Notes: generated from the letters alone by a model not told the origin. Counted from the stretch's first letter, positions 43,123-53,295 are shown. The stretch is DNA of 59,878 nt from Gemmatimonadota bacterium (GCA_009841115.1 VXML01000053.1:55855-115732); one strand, 5' to 3'. Numbers and translations: made by a program.

Positions 43123-44559
43123 ATGACAACTAAGCCCGTGCCGCATGAGGTGATCCCCTGTGATCGGCTGCCGGCAGGGCAGTACCGCGACCTACCCGAG
43201 CCGCCCCACTGGCGCAAGTTAGTCGGGCCGAGCATCCTGCTGTTGGGGCTTTCGCTGGGTAGCGGCGAGTTCGTGCTCTGGCCCTACATAACCTACAAGT
43301 TCGGCTTCGTCGTGTTCTGGGCCTGCATGGTAGGGGTGCTGACCCAGTATTTCATCAACATGGAAATCGAGCGCTGGACCTTGGCTACTGGCGAGACCGC
43401 GGTGACTGGGTTTTGCCGCCAATGGTCGGGCTGGGCTGGGGTTTTTCTGGTGTGCAACGTGGTCCCGTGGATGTGGCCGGGTTGGGCGTCCGGAGCGGCG
43501 ACCATTCTGACGTGGGAGTTTGGTGGCGACGAGAGTACGCGGGTTGGCTATTCAATCGCGAGCCTGTTGGTGGTCGGGTTGGCGTTGAGTTTGGGGCCGG
43601 TGGTGTACCGCACGGTAGAGCGCATCCAGACGGTGCTGATCGCCGCGGTGCTGGTCCTGTTGGTGGTCATTTTCTTTTTGGTAGTAGAGCCAATTCACGT
43701 GTGGGACATGTGCAAGGGCATCGTCAATATCGGCTACATCCCAGAGGAGATGGAACTGCCGCTCTTTTTGGGGGCCTTGGCCTTTGCGGGTGCTGGTGGG
43801 ACGATGAACTTGGCGCAGAGCGATTTCGTCCGCGACAAAGGCTATGCCATGGGCGCGTACGTGGGGCGGCTGACCAGCCCCCTGACCGGGCGGGAAGAGG
43901 CCGTGGGCGATATTGGCTACCACTTTGAGCAGACGCCGGAAAACATGCGGCGCTGGCGCGGCTGGTGGCAGGCGGCCAACCGCGAGCACTTGATTACCTT
44001 CTACCTGCTCTCGGTTTTGTCGCTGATTCTGCTGTCGCTTATTGCCTACGCTACTACGAGACAGGCACCTGGGTTGGAGCAGGGCTTGGGGTTTGTCGGG
44101 ACCGAGGGCGACTTTATCGCGCAGGAGCACGGCGTCTTTTTTAAGCACCTCTTTAACTGGATGGGCATCGCCATTTTGCTGACGACCGAACTGGGGCTGT
44201 TGGACGCATGCGCGCGCATTTCCACCGACATTATCAAGACCAATTGGCTGCGCGAACACACCAAGTGGACGCGGAATCGGCTCTACTTTCTCTTGCTGTG
44301 GGCGCAGATTCTCTTCGGCGTGCTGATTATGCTCTCGGACTTCAATAAGCCGGTGCAGTTGCTGGTCTTGAGCGCCTCGCTCAATGCGGGGGTTATGCTG
44401 CTGTATTCGGTATTGCTCTTGTGGCAGAACAACCGCGTACTCAAAGGGGCGCTGGCCATGCACCCGGTGCGCTTTGTGGCCTTGATTTGGGCCTGCGCCT
44501 TCTTTGGCTATTTCTCGTTTGTCACGCTGCGGGAGCAGTTGCCCAAGCTCTGGGGGTAA
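43123..44559 (+). CDS. Nramp-related transporter lacking the canonical metal-binding motifs
   Basis: The 478 residues have about 11-12 membrane helices with the APC/Nramp fold order: GPSILLLGLSLGSGEFVLWP is in the place of Nramp's GPG...DPGN helix 1, and FAGAGGTMNLAQSDF in that of helix 6, where MPH normally sits. Both classic metal-coordinating motifs are therefore absent (Gly-Ser-Gly-Glu at 46-49; Gly-Gly-Thr-Met at 225-228). Related sequences are often annotated as Nramp divalent-metal transporters, but the substrate may differ. Thirty-one bases separate the terminator from its start, and GAGAAAGAAG precedes the ATG. Confidence 0.72.
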   Translation: MTTKPVPHEVIPCDRLPAGQYRDLPEPPHWRKLVGPSILLLGLSLGSGEFVLWPYITYKFGFVVFWACMVGVLTQYFINMEIERWTLATGETAVTGFCRQWSGWAGVFLVCNVVPWMWPGWASGAATILTWEFGGDESTRVGYSIASLLVVGLALSLGPVVYRTVERIQTVLIAAVLVLLVVIFFLVVEPIHVWDMCKGIVNIGYIPEEMELPLFLGALAFAGAGGTMNLAQSDFVRDKGYAMGAYVGRLTSPLTGREEAVGDIGYHFEQTPENMRRWRGWWQAANREHLITFYLLSVLSLILLSLIAYATTRQAPGLEQGLGFVGTEGDFIAQEHGVFFKHLFNWMGIAILLTTELGLLDACARISTDIIKTNWLREHTKWTRNRLYFLLLWAQILFGVLIMLSDFNKPVQLLVLSASLNAGVMLLYSVLLLWQNNRVLKGALAMHPVRFVALIWACAFFGYFSFVTLREQLPKLWG

Positions 44560-44975
44560 GGACGTTTGGGACTTGATGTAGTTTTACCGATCTGGCGCGT
44601 TTTTACAAGACGTGTGGGTAGTGTATTCGTTGCGGCCCCAATACTGAGGCCGGACTGCTGAAAATTAGGTAGCGACTTGGCGCTTGCAATAGCTGGCTGT
44701 GGCAGCGGGATTCGAGGCGCACTAGGCCAGCCGAGGCTAATCATAGCTTTTGGATATAAATCATAGAAAAATCATAGAAAAAGCCTTTAAGATCACGTGT
44801 AGATCATATAGCATCCTTATCTTTCAAAACAAGAAACCCCAAGCCCTATATCGTATATAATTTCAAACGGATACACTACCGACGTGTGAATAATCAGAAG
44901 ATTTGCAGGAACGCTAATAACGGTTCAACTAGATACCATTGGTCGTGTGGCACATTAAGTAAGGAGATTTCGGAA
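44560..44975. other. Intergenic stretch, AT-rich, possible promoter
   Basis: No gene is seen in these 416 bases. Two copies of AATCATAGAAAA lie near 44759-44781. A TATAAT at 44856-44861 lies about 115 bp upstream of the next ATG, without a convincing -35 box. The strand before the TATAAT is rich in A and T, unlike the flanks. I see no RNA gene. Confidence 0.35.
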
Positions 44976-47759
44976 ATGATGCAGATTACCCGTTTTACCC
45001 TGATTTCAGTCATCCTTTTTTTAGGGATTGCTTCTCAAGGTGAAGCTTATACCTACCATTGGGAGATAGACGAAACACCCCAGGGTGCCGAAAGTGCCAG
45101 CCTGATTGAGCCGGTACAAGTGGTCTTATTGGATGAGGTAGTCGAGGTAGCGTCGCATAGTGCTTCGTTGCAATTGCTGGAGAAGTATTCGGTGCATCTG
45201 GGCACAGAATGGAGTGCCAATCACGCCTATAGTTTGCTACGCACGTTTGAGTCCATACCGCAAGCCATGAACTATCCATACGACGAGGAGCCTACTGTGC
45301 CGTCCTCGGTGTGGATGTTGAGCGACCGCCACATACAAAATGACATTGCAGTGGAAATTCGAGACGGCCAGCGCATCGTCACGCTTGCTCAGGAGGCTTT
45401 TACATACGCCGAACCCCTTTTGGCCGAAATTGAGGGCGTACGCGGCCGGTTTTTCTCTAAAAGGCTCCATAGGGCAGTGGTTAGGTTTGTAACTGATGAT
45501 GGCGCAGATAGACTCGCGCTCGAAAAAATCTTGCAAGAGCGCTACGCAGTCAGTCTAAATGTTCCCGACTATCGCGAGTTGACCAGGTACACCACCGGGG
45601 AAGATGCTGGTCGGTTTATGCCATTCAAGAATGAAGAGCTGATGGCGCTGGCGTCCATGCTGGAGGAGTTTCCACAAGGTATGCGCCATACGCCGGGGCT
45701 GAACTATCTGGTACGCCGCTTGGATGGCACGCCGCACCCGCTTTATCCGGCCGCTGGGGCGGTGGCGTGGACGAAGTCGGGCTACATTGAGTTTATGGAG
45801 TCGGCGTTCAAGGAGGCGGGTTCGGCATTCATCCACCGTTTAATTCTACATGAGAAGGCGCACTTCTTGTGGGAGCACCTGTTTGATGAACAACTCAAAC
45901 AGGACTGGATCGAGTTGGGCGGCTGGTATAGAATCTCCGAGGGGGCCCCGCAAGACGCTGAAGCAGACGCCTCGTCGGCCTGCGAAGAAGCGACGGATTC
46001 GCTGTTTGCCCTATTTGAGCAGGACTGTATTGAACTTTCTTCTGGCTATGCGGTTCCAGACGAGGCCGACGACTGGGCAACCACCAAGCAGACCGAGTTT
46101 GTCTCGGCCTATGCCCATGCGCACAATCCGGATGAGGATATGGCCGAGAGCATTGCGTCCTACATCGTCAACCCGGACAAGCTGCGCTCGCGCTCTCCGG
46201 CAAAGTACGAGTTTATCCAAAACCGGATTATGCACGGTACGCGCTATATCTCGCAGATTCGTGAGGACTTGACGTTTGAGGTGTACAACCTGTATCCCGA
46301 TGTGGTGTATCCGGGGCGGATTATACGGGTGGACATACAGATTGATGGCAAGCCCGAGGAGGATAAAGAGATAACGATAGAGCTTGAACTCCATCAGGAA
46401 AACGACTTCGACACAGCGCAAGCATCTCAATTACGGATTTTTAGTAATAACGGCTCTTTCTTTGACATCCGGCTTGACCCAATTGACTCCAATGGCAGGC
46501 GTATTAATGCCGGGCATATTTTGCGCGGGCATTATACCCTTTCCAAACATGCAGCAGATGGATACTGGGCCCCAGATCAGATTACCCTGCGGGATGCTCA
46601 TGGCAATGAGCGACATGAAGCTCAAACGGATTTTGGTTGGAAACTGTATATTGACAATCTGCTCGCGGATGATGAAGCACCGGTTTATGTCAAAAACTCG
46701 ATGCGACTCTCTTTGCGGGAGGCGACTGCAGGAGGAAGGCCGTATCAAATTCTGACCGCCCGTTGGCAACTTTTTGAAGAGAACGGGGTAAAAGGAGTCT
46801 TGGCGAGGTTGAATGATGGGGATTATGAAACCTATTCTCGTCGTGCGGAAAGCTGGGGAGACTATGATCCAGCAACCGGCGAAGCGAGTGTTCAACTTGT
46901 AATTCCTGATTACTACCCAAGCGGTACTTGGAAACTCAATCATATCCTGATGCAGGATATTGCGTTAAATACTCGGGGTGTGTTTTTCACCGATCCTGGG
47001 CATGGTTTACATGACGACCAAATAGTCATTGACGAATTACCAGCTTCAATTAATATCAAAACAACAAATCCGGATACTACTCCACCTCAATTAGATTTAA
47101 ATCAAATCACAATTGAGGCTGAGCCGACCAATCCAGCAGCACCAAACGGCGAAACAAGGGTCGATATTACCTTTAGGGTCAAGGACAATATCAGCGGATA
47201 TAGATCGACGAACATGCTTTTACGCGACCCTCAGGGCGTAGAGCATTTTTTTACACATCACCGCTACGAGTATTACTACTCTGTCTATTTCCCCGGGGAT
47301 CCAACGGTTTATAAGACCTACCAAGAGACGATTATTTTGCCGGTCGGCAGCGTCCCTGGTATCTGGGGACTTGCCGAAATGACGGTGTGGGACAAGGCTC
47401 AAAACAAGCTACTGGCCGACTTTACCGAGATCGTTCGCTTCGAGGTCGAGACCGCTAGTGCCAAACCAGTGGCGATGCCCGATGGCCCGCAATTGCAGCA
47501 GAACGCGCCCAATCCGTTCAACAGTCAGACCGTCATTCCGTATTTCCTGCTGGAACCGGGTGCTGCGCGCCTAGAGGTGTTCGCGTTGACCGGACAGCGG
47601 GTGGCGGTCTTGAATCAGGGGCCGCAGCAGGCAGGCCACTATCGCCTCCACTGGGATGGTCGCGACCGCGAAGGGCGTCCGTTGGCCAGCGGCGTCTATC
47701 TGTATCGACTGGTGACCCCCGAGAGCGTTCTGACGCGCAAGCTCATTCTGCTGCGATGA
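44976..47759 (+). CDS. Exported HExxH-motif metallopeptidase candidate with T9SS-type C-terminal domain
   Basis: I choose ATG 44976 (AGGAG nine bases upstream), giving 927 residues; the frame opens at 44886, but the added residues precede a clean signal peptide (MMQITRFTLISVILFLGIAS). HEKAH at residues 292-296 is a zinc-binding HExxH, and Glu391 in NPDEDMAESIASYI fits a gluzincin third ligand, though the gap of about 95 residues is long. Several Ig-like/beta domains follow (residues about 430-820), then the T9SS type A tail (NAPNPFNSQTVIPYFLL, GQRVAVLNQGPQQAGHY, WDGRDREGRPLASGVYLYRL, RKLILLR). It is probably a secreted, surface-bound peptidase. It may share a transcript with the next gene. 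Confidence 0.8.
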   Translation: MMQITRFTLISVILFLGIASQGEAYTYHWEIDETPQGAESASLIEPVQVVLLDEVVEVASHSASLQLLEKYSVHLGTEWSANHAYSLLRTFESIPQAMNYPYDEEPTVPSSVWMLSDRHIQNDIAVEIRDGQRIVTLAQEAFTYAEPLLAEIEGVRGRFFSKRLHRAVVRFVTDDGADRLALEKILQERYAVSLNVPDYRELTRYTTGEDAGRFMPFKNEELMALASMLEEFPQGMRHTPGLNYLVRRLDGTPHPLYPAAGAVAWTKSGYIEFMESAFKEAGSAFIHRLILHEKAHFLWEHLFDEQLKQDWIELGGWYRISEGAPQDAEADASSACEEATDSLFALFEQDCIELSSGYAVPDEADDWATTKQTEFVSAYAHAHNPDEDMAESIASYIVNPDKLRSRSPAKYEFIQNRIMHGTRYISQIREDLTFEVYNLYPDVVYPGRIIRVDIQIDGKPEEDKEITIELELHQENDFDTAQASQLRIFSNNGSFFDIRLDPIDSNGRRINAGHILRGHYTLSKHAADGYWAPDQITLRDAHGNERHEAQTDFGWKLYIDNLLADDEAPVYVKNSMRLSLREATAGGRPYQILTARWQLFEENGVKGVLARLNDGDYETYSRRAESWGDYDPATGEASVQLVIPDYYPSGTWKLNHILMQDIALNTRGVFFTDPGHGLHDDQIVIDELPASINIKTTNPDTTPPQLDLNQITIEAEPTNPAAPNGETRVDITFRVKDNISGYRSTNMLLRDPQGVEHFFTHHRYEYYYSVYFPGDPTVYKTYQETIILPVGSVPGIWGLAEMTVWDKAQNKLLADFTEIVRFEVETASAKPVAMPDGPQLQQNAPNPFNSQTVIPYFLLEPGAARLEVFALTGQRVAVLNQGPQQAGHYRLHWDGRDREGRPLASGVYLYRLVTPESVLTRKLILLR

Positions 47760-47769
47760 GCGGATTGCC

Positions 47770-50700
47770 TTGAATTACTCAAGAAACTGGCGACTCTCGT
47801 CCCCTCCCCCCGAACTGGACGGTTCCCTTAACTGTTTAGGATATAGCGGTGACAATGGGCCACTTGGGCAAGCCTTTGGGCTTCGGTGCCTAGGGGCTTT
47901 CCTTTTGCTGCTCCTGTTAGTCCTGCTCGCAAGCCCGGCGCTTGCCGCCGAGTCCGAGCGAGAAGCGCGTTTGCAGCACACAGTGGAGACGTTGTCCGCA
48001 CCTGACTCCCGGATGACGGGCTATCCGGGGGCTGCGGCAGCCCGCGAGTGGCTGGTCGCCGAGCTAGAGAGTTTGGGGGTAGCAGAAATCTATCGGCACG
48101 AGTTTCCGGTGTTGGTGCCGATTGACGAGGGATTCTGGCTCGAATGCGCGGGGGAGCGGCTCGAATTGTTCGGCGTTTGGCCGAATTTGGTGCGGACGCC
48201 GACTCTGCCAGCCGAGGGGATTGAGGGGCAGTTGGTGTATGGCGGGGATGGCAGCCGACTTGAAGGGCAGCCAGTGGCTGGGCGGATTGTCTTGCTCGAC
48301 TACGCCTCGGGTACAGCTTGGGTGGATGCGTTTCACTTGGGGGCTGCGGCCGTGGTGTTTTTGGAATCGGCTGGGGCGCATCGCAAGGAAGCTGAGCAGA
48401 AGTTTCTCGACGTGCCGGCCGACTTGCCGCGGTTCTATGCGCGCAAAGACGTGGCGGAATGGTTGCGGGAGTTGGAAGAGTCGCGGGCGCAGGTGCGCTT
48501 GCGTGGGCGGATGGCGTGGCGGGAGGTGACGGCGCAGAATTTGGTGGCTGTGATTCCCGGGCAAGATGCGACGCTGGAGGAGGAGGTGGTCTTTCTCGCC
48601 GCGCACTACGACGCCATGTCGCCAGTGCCAGCGTTGGCGCCGGGGGCCGAGCAAGCGGCGAGTGCGGCGGCGCTGTTGGAATTGGCTCGGGGGTTTGTCG
48701 AGCGGCCGCCCAAGCGCACGGTCGCGTTGCTGTGGATGGCCGGGCACTTCCAGAACATGGCGGGGATGCGCCATTTCGCGCCGTTGTTGCTAGCGGCTGC
48801 AGGGCAGCGGGAGGGCGAGGTAGAGGAGACTGCGCTTTTGCGGCGGCTCAGTGCGCTGGAGACGCGCTTTTTGGTGGGCTTGGATCTGTCGTCGCACAGC
48901 CCGCGGCTCGGGGCGTTTAGGCCGCGAGAGCCGTATCGCGTCTCCTTGCTCGCGCCGCCGATCACTGAGCGGTTGCTGAAGCTGGTAACGGCGTACGAAG
49001 ACTCTGCGTTGGGGGGCAAGCGGGTGCTGGTCAATGGCTTGAAGCAGGACTTTGCCCGCCAGGGTTTGGGGGGGATGGGGCTGACGGTGCCGTTGGATGC
49101 GGCGGTAGCGGCCCTCACCGGATGCCCGGCACTGGCCTTTTGCACGGTCAACGACAGCCGCGCTCGCTTTGACGCGCCCGACGATTATTCTGGGGCGGTG
49201 CGCTTTGACTGGTTGGGCGATCAAGTTGCGCTGCTGCAGGGCGTGCTGCCCGCGCTTATTGACGACCCGGAACTGGAGCCGTGGGCTTGGGGCAACGATG
49301 CGTTTGGCACGATTGGTGGGGAGGTGGTCCACTACGGGCCGCGCAGCTATCTGCCGGATCAGCCTACGGTCGGGGCGTTGGTGCGGCTGCGGTTACGCCA
49401 TCCGACGTTGGCTGGGGTGCGGCCGGATTTTTGGGCGGCCGCGGATGATTCGGGGCGATTTGCCATTCCCGGGGTTGAGTCTGGCATTATCTACACGAAG
49501 CCGGTGCGGTTGGAGGCGTATCGGCTCGATGCGGAGACCGGGATGGTGACGGATGCGCCGGACTGGGGGATCAATGGGGAGCGCAAGTTGCCGGGGCGCG
49601 CGCTGACAGTGACGATGGATAGTGCCGAGGACGAGGTGCAAATTGTCACCGCACCGCTGCAGGGGACGACGCTGTTTGGGATTTTTGATCCGCGTAATCT
49701 GTTGACCTTGGAGCGGGTGCAAGCGATTGACGCGGTGTTGGAAGCCGAGCCGGTGGTGTACGGGGCCTGCCTGCCGCTGACGGCTCCGGAAATGGAGCTA
49801 TTCAGCTATGTGAATCGGGTGGGGTCGTGGACGGAGCCGGTCGGTGTGATTTTTACCCAGCCTAGCGAGCGGTTTAAGGCCGTGATGGCCACGGGCCGCT
49901 ATGGGTTGGGGCGACGCCTGCTGTTGCTCAATGGGACGGAGGACGTTCCGAGCGGCGAGGGTTATGCGGTCGATGGGGAGGGACGCATCGCGGAGACGGT
50001 GTATCGGGTGGCTGCCGATATGCACACGCTTAATGGCGAGCGGATTGACCGGCTGGAGCGACACGGCGTGCGCAACGGGCGGCTGGCGGCCTTTTACGAG
50101 CGGTCGGCCGGCTTGCTCGCAGAAGCAGAAGTAGCGCGCGCCGAGCATCGGCATCGGGATTTTGTCGATCGGGCGCGGCGCGCTTGGGCACTGGCCGCGG
50201 CCGCCTATCGGGATGTGGAGCGGACGCAAGCGGGAGTGGTGCAGGGCGCGCTTTTTTTATTGGCCGTGCTGATTCCCTTTGCTCACTTTTCCGAGCGATT
50301 GGCGTTTGGGTTTGCCGATTTGCGGCGGCAGGTATTTGGGTATTTCGCGCTCTTCTTAGTGGGCTTTGTTGCCCTGCGCTACGTGCATCCGGCCTTTGAG
50401 TTGTCGATCTCGCCGGCGATTATCTTGCTCGGTTTCGTCATCTTGGCATTGGGAATTTTGGTCACGTTTCTGGGGATGTCGCGGTTGAACCGGGAGTTGC
50501 AGGAACTGAGCAATCGGCGCGGACAGATTGCGGTGCAGCGGTCGGGTGCGGTGCTGACGTCGGTCGCCGTGGGGTTGGCGCATTTGCGGCGGCGACCGTG
50601 GCGCACGGGGCTGACCTGCGCGACGCTGGTGCTGTTGACGTTTTCCGTGCTGTCCTTCACCTCGGTCCGCGCTGCGCTGCACACCAATTGGATTGCGATT

Positions 50701-52260
50701 GGCGCGGACGCGGCGTATGAGGGCGCGTTGGTGCGGATGCCGGGCTGGCAGACTATGGAGCTGGAAGGCTACGATTTGTTGCGCGATTGGTTTGGCGACG
50801 AGCGGGTCGCGCCGCGCGCATGGCTGTCGGTGGGATCGCTGGCGTCGTCCTATCGAGTCGAGCGGGATGACGCGGAGGAGCGAGCGGTTGGGGTTTGGGG
50901 GTTTGTTGGGCTGGCGGCGCAAGAGGAGAATTTGCTCGGGCCGAAGGTGGTGGCTGGGCGGTGGTTGCGGCCTGGGGAAGAGGACGCCTGTCTGTTGCCG
51001 GTGGGCTTGGCGGATTCTTTGAGGATCAGCGTCGAGGGTTTGGGTCAGGAGAGGGTGCGGGTTTTTGGGGAGGTTTTTCGGGTGGTTGGGTTGCTCGCGG
51101 ATGATGCGCTGGACCGGCTCGATCTGAACGGTGAACCGCTGACCCCATTGGATCCAGAGGCGCAACAGCCTTCGGAAGCGGAAGTGGGACGTGGGCAGGG
51201 GGGGAAGTTGCGGCCGTTTGCCCATTTGCCCGCGTCGGCGACGCCGGTTTTGCCGTTTGCCGCGCTGATGCGGTGGGATGGGGTGCGGCTGGCGTCGGTG
51301 GGGATCCGGTTGGATGGGGGCACGGAGGCAACGCGCAGGGCTGTGGTAGAGCTGGCGGAGACCTTGGATTTGAACCTGTTCGCCGGCCTTGGAGGGCAGC
51401 GTTTGCTGGTCAATTCGGTTGGGGTGGCGTCGGTGTCGGGATGGGGGTCGCTGATCGTGCCGCTGCTGATCGCCGGGTTGATCGTGTTTAACACTATGCT
51501 CGGGGCGGTGTACGAGCGGACGCAGGAAATTGGCACCTTTAATGCAGTCGGCTTAGCCCCTGGGCACGTTAGCGGGTTGTTTATGGCAGAAGCAGTGGCG
51601 TTGGGCGTGGTCGGCACGGTCGCGGGATATTTGCTAGGGCAAGGCGCGGCGCAGCTTTTGGCCCAAGGAGGGTTTTTGCCCGGCTTGGAGTTGAATTACT
51701 CGTCGCTGGGAGCAGTGCTCACCGTTGGCGCGATTGCGTTGTTGGTGGTGGCGTCGGCGCTCTATCCGGCGCGCATGGCCGGGCGGATCTGCACGCCGGG
51801 GATTGAACGGCGGTGGAAGCTGCCGGTCGTCAAAGGCGAGCATTTGCGCGTGCAACTGCCCTTTTCGCTGGCGCGGCGCGAAGCGCTCGGCATGGCGGCG
51901 TTTCAAGCAGAATCGTGGGCGGCCAATCAGGAGCAGTCGATCGGGGCGGGCTTTTACGTCGAAGCCTTGGAGGTAGAGCGGGTGGCGGAGAAGGTGCGGG
52001 TGGCGGCGCGAGTGTGGTTGGCTCCGTTTGACCAAGGCGTGGTGCAAGAGACCGCGATGGAGATAGAGCCGGGGCCGGATTCAAACTATTGCGACATTCA
52101 CGTTGATTTGGCGCTGGCGGCTGGCGATTTGGCGACGTGGCAGCGCGTGGTGCGCACCTTTTTGGACGATGTGCGCAAGCAATTTTTGATCTGGCGCACC
52201 TTAGACGCGGCTAGCCGCCGCTACTACGCCGAGCAGTTGCCGCAGTGGGAGCGGGGCTGA
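47770..52260 (+). CDS. Fusion of M28-peptidase-like/PA domain with FtsX-type permease
   Basis: The 1496-residue ORF opens at TTG 47770, 10 bp after the previous stop. After a signal-like helix (GAFLLLLLLVLLASPALAA) come an M28-like fold with PA insert (SLGVAEIYRHEFPVLVP, IVLLDYASGTAW) and the core VVFLAAHYDAMS. Active M28 sites use H, D, E/D and EE; here His279 and Asp281 persist but GADDN reads GAEQA (292-296) and the EE segment reads AGHFQNMAG, so zinc catalysis is doubtful. From about residue 830 a set of membrane helices leads to an FtsX/MacB-like core (RRPWRTGLTCATLVLLTFSV, GLIVFNTMLGAVYERTQEIG). It may couple a periplasmic sensor domain to membrane export with an unlinked ATPase. Confidence 0.82.
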   Translation: MNYSRNWRLSSPPPELDGSLNCLGYSGDNGPLGQAFGLRCLGAFLLLLLLVLLASPALAAESEREARLQHTVETLSAPDSRMTGYPGAAAAREWLVAELESLGVAEIYRHEFPVLVPIDEGFWLECAGERLELFGVWPNLVRTPTLPAEGIEGQLVYGGDGSRLEGQPVAGRIVLLDYASGTAWVDAFHLGAAAVVFLESAGAHRKEAEQKFLDVPADLPRFYARKDVAEWLRELEESRAQVRLRGRMAWREVTAQNLVAVIPGQDATLEEEVVFLAAHYDAMSPVPALAPGAEQAASAAALLELARGFVERPPKRTVALLWMAGHFQNMAGMRHFAPLLLAAAGQREGEVEETALLRRLSALETRFLVGLDLSSHSPRLGAFRPREPYRVSLLAPPITERLLKLVTAYEDSALGGKRVLVNGLKQDFARQGLGGMGLTVPLDAAVAALTGCPALAFCTVNDSRARFDAPDDYSGAVRFDWLGDQVALLQGVLPALIDDPELEPWAWGNDAFGTIGGEVVHYGPRSYLPDQPTVGALVRLRLRHPTLAGVRPDFWAAADDSGRFAIPGVESGIIYTKPVRLEAYRLDAETGMVTDAPDWGINGERKLPGRALTVTMDSAEDEVQIVTAPLQGTTLFGIFDPRNLLTLERVQAIDAVLEAEPVVYGACLPLTAPEMELFSYVNRVGSWTEPVGVIFTQPSERFKAVMATGRYGLGRRLLLLNGTEDVPSGEGYAVDGEGRIAETVYRVAADMHTLNGERIDRLERHGVRNGRLAAFYERSAGLLAEAEVARAEHRHRDFVDRARRAWALAAAAYRDVERTQAGVVQGALFLLAVLIPFAHFSERLAFGFADLRRQVFGYFALFLVGFVALRYVHPAFELSISPAIILLGFVILALGILVTFLGMSRLNRELQELSNRRGQIAVQRSGAVLTSVAVGLAHLRRRPWRTGLTCATLVLLTFSVLSFTSVRAALHTNWIAIGADAAYEGALVRMPGWQTMELEGYDLLRDWFGDERVAPRAWLSVGSLASSYRVERDDAEERAVGVWGFVGLAAQEENLLGPKVVAGRWLRPGEEDACLLPVGLADSLRISVEGLGQERVRVFGEVFRVVGLLADDALDRLDLNGEPLTPLDPEAQQPSEAEVGRGQGGKLRPFAHLPASATPVLPFAALMRWDGVRLASVGIRLDGGTEATRRAVVELAETLDLNLFAGLGGQRLLVNSVGVASVSGWGSLIVPLLIAGLIVFNTMLGAVYERTQEIGTFNAVGLAPGHVSGLFMAEAVALGVVGTVAGYLLGQGAAQLLAQGGFLPGLELNYSSLGAVLTVGAIALLVVASALYPARMAGRICTPGIERRWKLPVVKGEHLRVQLPFSLARREALGMAAFQAESWAANQEQSIGAGFYVEALEVERVAEKVRVAARVWLAPFDQGVVQETAMEIEPGPDSNYCDIHVDLALAAGDLATWQRVVRTFLDDVRKQFLIWRTLDAASRRYYAEQLPQWERG

Positions 52261-52263
52261 ACG

Positions 52264-53097
52264 TTACGCGGGAACTGGAAAATCGGGCTTGCCATAGACC
52301 ATGTTGTGAAACACCTGCCAGAAGGAGTCGCCTTTGCAGCGAATCGTAACGTCATCTACGTGCTCAACCCCTTCTGGCACGGAAAGACGATCAGGATCGG
52401 GGTGCGTTACTTCCACCACCACTGGACGTTTTGCAATGAGCGGTTCGATGTTTTTGGCGACCGCGATGGCTTCTTGCACGCGCGTCTTAATCAGGGTGCG
52501 AGCGTCTGTTGGTGCCATGTGCAGGGCACATAATTCTCCCAGGCCTTCTTTTACAGGCGCTGTGACAATGCCATGGACCCAGCGCTCGGATTCGGTGCAG
52601 GCGTGCAGATCGCCCGCGGTAAAGACCCAAGGAATGCTTAGATGACCACACAAATACGCCGCCATTTCCATCTCGCCGACTTCGACATCATTGACGCGAT
52701 AGACCATATTTTGGCTCATTGAATGGGCGAGGCATCCGTTGGGCGTGCCGGTCATTGCGTGCATGCCCACTTGGATCAAGGCGTCAAATCTGGGCGATAA
52801 GCCCGGCAACCAGCACGGCCGCTTGACACCCTGGACCAGTTTTACGCCTGAGATCAATTCTTCGGACAAAATCGTGCGCCCCGCCCCATGCGCGTCATTG
52901 ATGATGACTTCTTCGACACCTGCTGCAAATAAGCCTTCGGCTGCGGCGTTGACTTCGCCGGTCAACAAGCGCTGCATCTCGGCGCGGTCGTACACGCCTT
53001 TTGCCGTTGTCGCATCGTCCCGGTGCCTCGGGTCCCAATCATCGACGCCGGCTACGCCTTCCAAATCGGTCATCATATAAACGGATTTCACGCTCAT
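52264..53097 (-). CDS. M55-family D-aminopeptidase (DppA-like)
   Basis: The 277 residues show the M55 metal ligands: Asp11 and Glu13 in TDLEGVAG, the His in NDAHGAG, and the GMHAMTGTPNGCLAHSMS segment that parallels the GxHA box. There is no signal peptide, so it is cytoplasmic. Known members form decameric rings and release D-amino acids, such as D-Ala from peptidoglycan peptides. The gene is convergent with the FtsX fusion, with only 3 bp between the stops. Confidence 0.9.
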   Translation of the reverse strand: MSVKSVYMMTDLEGVAGVDDWDPRHRDDATTAKGVYDRAEMQRLLTGEVNAAAEGLFAAGVEEVIINDAHGAGRTILSEELISGVKLVQGVKRPCWLPGLSPRFDALIQVGMHAMTGTPNGCLAHSMSQNMVYRVNDVEVGEMEMAAYLCGHLSIPWVFTAGDLHACTESERWVHGIVTAPVKEGLGELCALHMAPTDARTLIKTRVQEAIAVAKNIEPLIAKRPVVVEVTHPDPDRLSVPEGVEHVDDVTIRCKGDSFWQVFHNMVYGKPDFPVPA

Positions 53098-53106
53098 GGG
53101 ATTCTC

Positions 53107-53295
53107 CTACTTTTGGGATATTTTGCGTCCTGCGAATTCACCTTCGTTAGCATCAGCCAGCTCGCCCAATACGAAATGGCCTCTCTCCATAACGGTCAAG
53201 TAGCCGACCTTGAGGACAGTCGCTAAAGCTCTGATGAGGCTTTCTGGCGCGGGTTCTTTGGTCTGTCTAATGTATGTAGGTAGAATACCAAGCCT
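53107..53295 (-). pseudogene. Possible short remnant ORF upstream of the M55 gene
   Basis: The minus strand has an open stretch of 63 codons between stops, with protein-like composition (ESLIRALATVLKVGYLTV, then GHFVLGELADANEGEFAG) but no start codon except an internal ATG. It could be the worn end of a gene or chance. No homologue is recognised. Confidence 0.2.

Noticed and set aside
44560..44975. Possible tRNA or small RNA gene
   Set aside because: I found no cloverleaf arms, T-loop sequence or terminator-like hairpin here.
50356..51225. 289-residue proline/arginine-rich minus-strand ORF
   Set aside because: It is antisense to the FtsX fusion gene; composition is typical of a GC-rich shadow frame.
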